From Paraburkholderia phenazinium (GTDB lineage: Bacteria > Pseudomonadota > Gammaproteobacteria > Burkholderiales > Burkholderiaceae), in assembly GCF_900100735.1 (NCBI RefSeq), contig NZ_FNCJ01000001.1, positions 654,437-718,436 on the forward strand: a stretch of DNA of 64,000 bases, in the 5' to 3' direction. Shown here piece by piece: positions 63,013 to 64,000 of the stretch. Each line of letters starts with the position of its first letter. The first letter of the stretch is position 1. The notes beneath the pieces were generated by a model that was not told the DNA's origin, ran no database searches, and saw only the letters and a program-made list of their open reading frames with translations. Both the position numbers and the translations under genes were made by a program.

Positions 63013-63046
63013 CTACAAATCTAGATATGTAGTTATTTTAAGTCAA
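63013..63046 (-). promoter_or_regulatory. ArsR-gene promoter with palindromic operator
   Basis: On the minus strand TTGACT (63041-63046) and TAGATT (63018-63023) are 17 bp apart. The imperfect palindrome CTACAAATCTAGATATGTAG (63013-63032) covers the -10. The -10 ends 7 bp before the ATG at 63010, so the transcript should be leaderless. Confidence 0.72.
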
Positions 63047-63277
63047 GCTTTTGTTGCTCGGCAATCTGCTGATGAATCGCCTTGGCCAAGGCGCATTCAG
63101 TAGTCAAAACGCATCAATCGCTCGGGTCGTCTGCCAATACGGTTGCCGTCCCGAAAACAATACAGTTTGGTCGCGCGATGTTTGGCTGTGTAGGGAATCC
63201 GGCCGGCCGCGCCGATAAAGTCAGCGGGTCTCCAGGGCGCCCGCGCGCCGCTTCCATCCAGAACCCGAGGTAACGAA

Positions 63278-64000
63278 ATGAATGCAGTGAACGAGCAAGC
63301 GAACCTGTCGGTGCAGCAACTGGGCCATTTCATCGGCGGCGTGGCAGCCGCGCCTGCGAGCGGCCGTTTCAAGGACGTGTTCAATCCCGCCACCGGCAAA
63401 GTGACCGGCTCGGTGGCGCTTGCCTCGGTCGAGGAAGTCGACGCGGCGGTCCAGGCGGCCAAGGCGGCCTTCCACGCATGGAGCGAGACTGCGCCGATCA
63501 AGCGTGCGCGCATTCTGTTCAAGTTCAAGGAGTTGCTCAATCAGCACCACGACGAACTGGCGCTGCTGATTACGCGCGAGCACGGCAAGGTGTTCTCGGA
63601 TGCGCAGGGCGAAGTGGTGCGCGGCATCGAAGTGGTCGAATTTGCGTGCGGCATTCCGAACCTGCTGAAGACGGACTTCACCGACCAGATCGGCGGCGGC
63701 ATCGACAACTGGAACCTGCGTCAGGCGCTGGGCGTGGTCGCCGGCATCACGCCGTTCAACTTCCCGGTGATGGTGCCGATGTGGATGTTCCCGGTGGCGC
63801 TCGCATGCGGCAATACGTTTGTGCTGAAGCCGTCGGAGCGCGATCCGTCGGCGTCGCTGCGCATCGCCGAACTGCTGAAGGAAGCGGGCCTGCCCGATGG
63901 CGTGTTCAACGTCGTCAACGGCGACAAGGTTGCGGTCGATGCGCTGATCGAGCACCCGGACGTCGCGGCGCTCTCGTTCGTCGGCTCCACACCGATTGCC
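63278..64000 (+). CDS. mmsA: Methylmalonate-semialdehyde dehydrogenase (CoA-acylating), partial
   Basis: The first 241 residues of an aldehyde dehydrogenase that runs off the window. The start ([20 protein letters not shown]) and the segments [54 protein letters not shown] and [12 protein letters not shown] match MmsA, which converts (methyl)malonate semialdehyde to propionyl- or acetyl-CoA in valine and inositol breakdown. The catalytic Cys lies beyond the window. GAGG lies 7 bp before the ATG at 63278. Confidence 0.93.
   Translation, partial: MNAVNEQANLSVQQLGHFIGGVAAAPASGRFKDVFNPATGKVTGSVALASVEEVDAAVQAAKAAFHAWSETAPIKRARILFKFKELLNQHHDELALLITREHGKVFSDAQGEVVRGIEVVEFACGIPNLLKTDFTDQIGGGIDNWNLRQALGVVAGITPFNFPVMVPMWMFPVALACGNTFVLKPSERDPSASLRIAELLKEAGLPDGVFNVVNGDKVAVDALIEHPDVAALSFVGSTPIA

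Noticed and set aside
63079..63092. Palindrome GCCTTGGCCAAGGC as an operator
   Set aside because: It is a perfect 14-bp palindrome but has no promoter element near it and occurs alone.

Overview
The window looks like a secondary chromosome of a Burkholderiales bacterium, most likely Paraburkholderia or Burkholderia. The composition is GC-rich, and hopanoid and aryl-polyene genes flank a plasmid-type replication and partition module (ParA, ParB, a Rep_3-like initiator, an iteron array and a KfrA-like protein). There is no rRNA or tRNA gene, no CRISPR array and no intact insertion sequence that I can see. The genus is an inference from gene content, not from a marker gene.

Region 1 (1-10.4 kb) is a hopanoid locus. 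A leftward run hpnD-hpnE-shc-hpnG makes squalene, cyclises it to hopene and starts side-chain elaboration. A rightward pair, hpnN and an MlaA-type lipoprotein, plus the divergent MlaC-like hpnM, probably move hopanoids between membranes. Region 2 (10.4-22 kb) carries signalling genes (a response regulator-CheC-diguanylate cyclase operon and a hybrid histidine kinase), a stress-type protein, a flavin reductase, a tiny secreted peptide gene that is easily missed, an ECF sigma factor with a zinc-type anti-sigma, a gluconate permease and arsC. Three DnaA-box-like sites lie at 17.26-17.32 kb.

Region 3 (22-31.5 kb) is the replication origin and partition locus: three palindromic parS-like sites, a 13-bp tandem repeat, parA-parB, a convergent rep gene, about 20 iterons, a KfrA-like coiled-coil protein, a tyrosine-recombinase-fold protein that has lost most of its catalytic residues, and a small unknown gene under a near-perfect LexA box. 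Iteron-like 18-mers recur outside the origin at 29.7, 37.5 and 58.3 kb, always on the opposite strand.

Region 4 (31.5-37.4 kb) holds threonine catabolism (kbl-tdh with a divergent XRE-cupin regulator), a YceI protein, a TetR-family regulator with its probable target gene, and a small beta-barrel protein.

Region 5 (37.7-58.1 kb) is an aryl-polyene (xanthomonadin-like) pigment cluster: three ketosynthases plus a chain-length-factor-like protein, ketoreductase, dehydratases, two acyl carrier proteins, an AMP ligase, an aromatic ammonia-lyase, acyl- and glycosyl-transferases, LolA and an MMPL exporter. It is flanked by a halogenase-like flavoprotein and a methyltransferase. Region 6 (58.3-63 kb) is a tight five-gene operon (ArsR regulator, KAS III-like synthase, ATP-grasp enzyme, GNAT-like protein, Rieske oxygenase) that looks like a small biosynthetic system I cannot match to a described pathway. 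The window ends inside mmsA.
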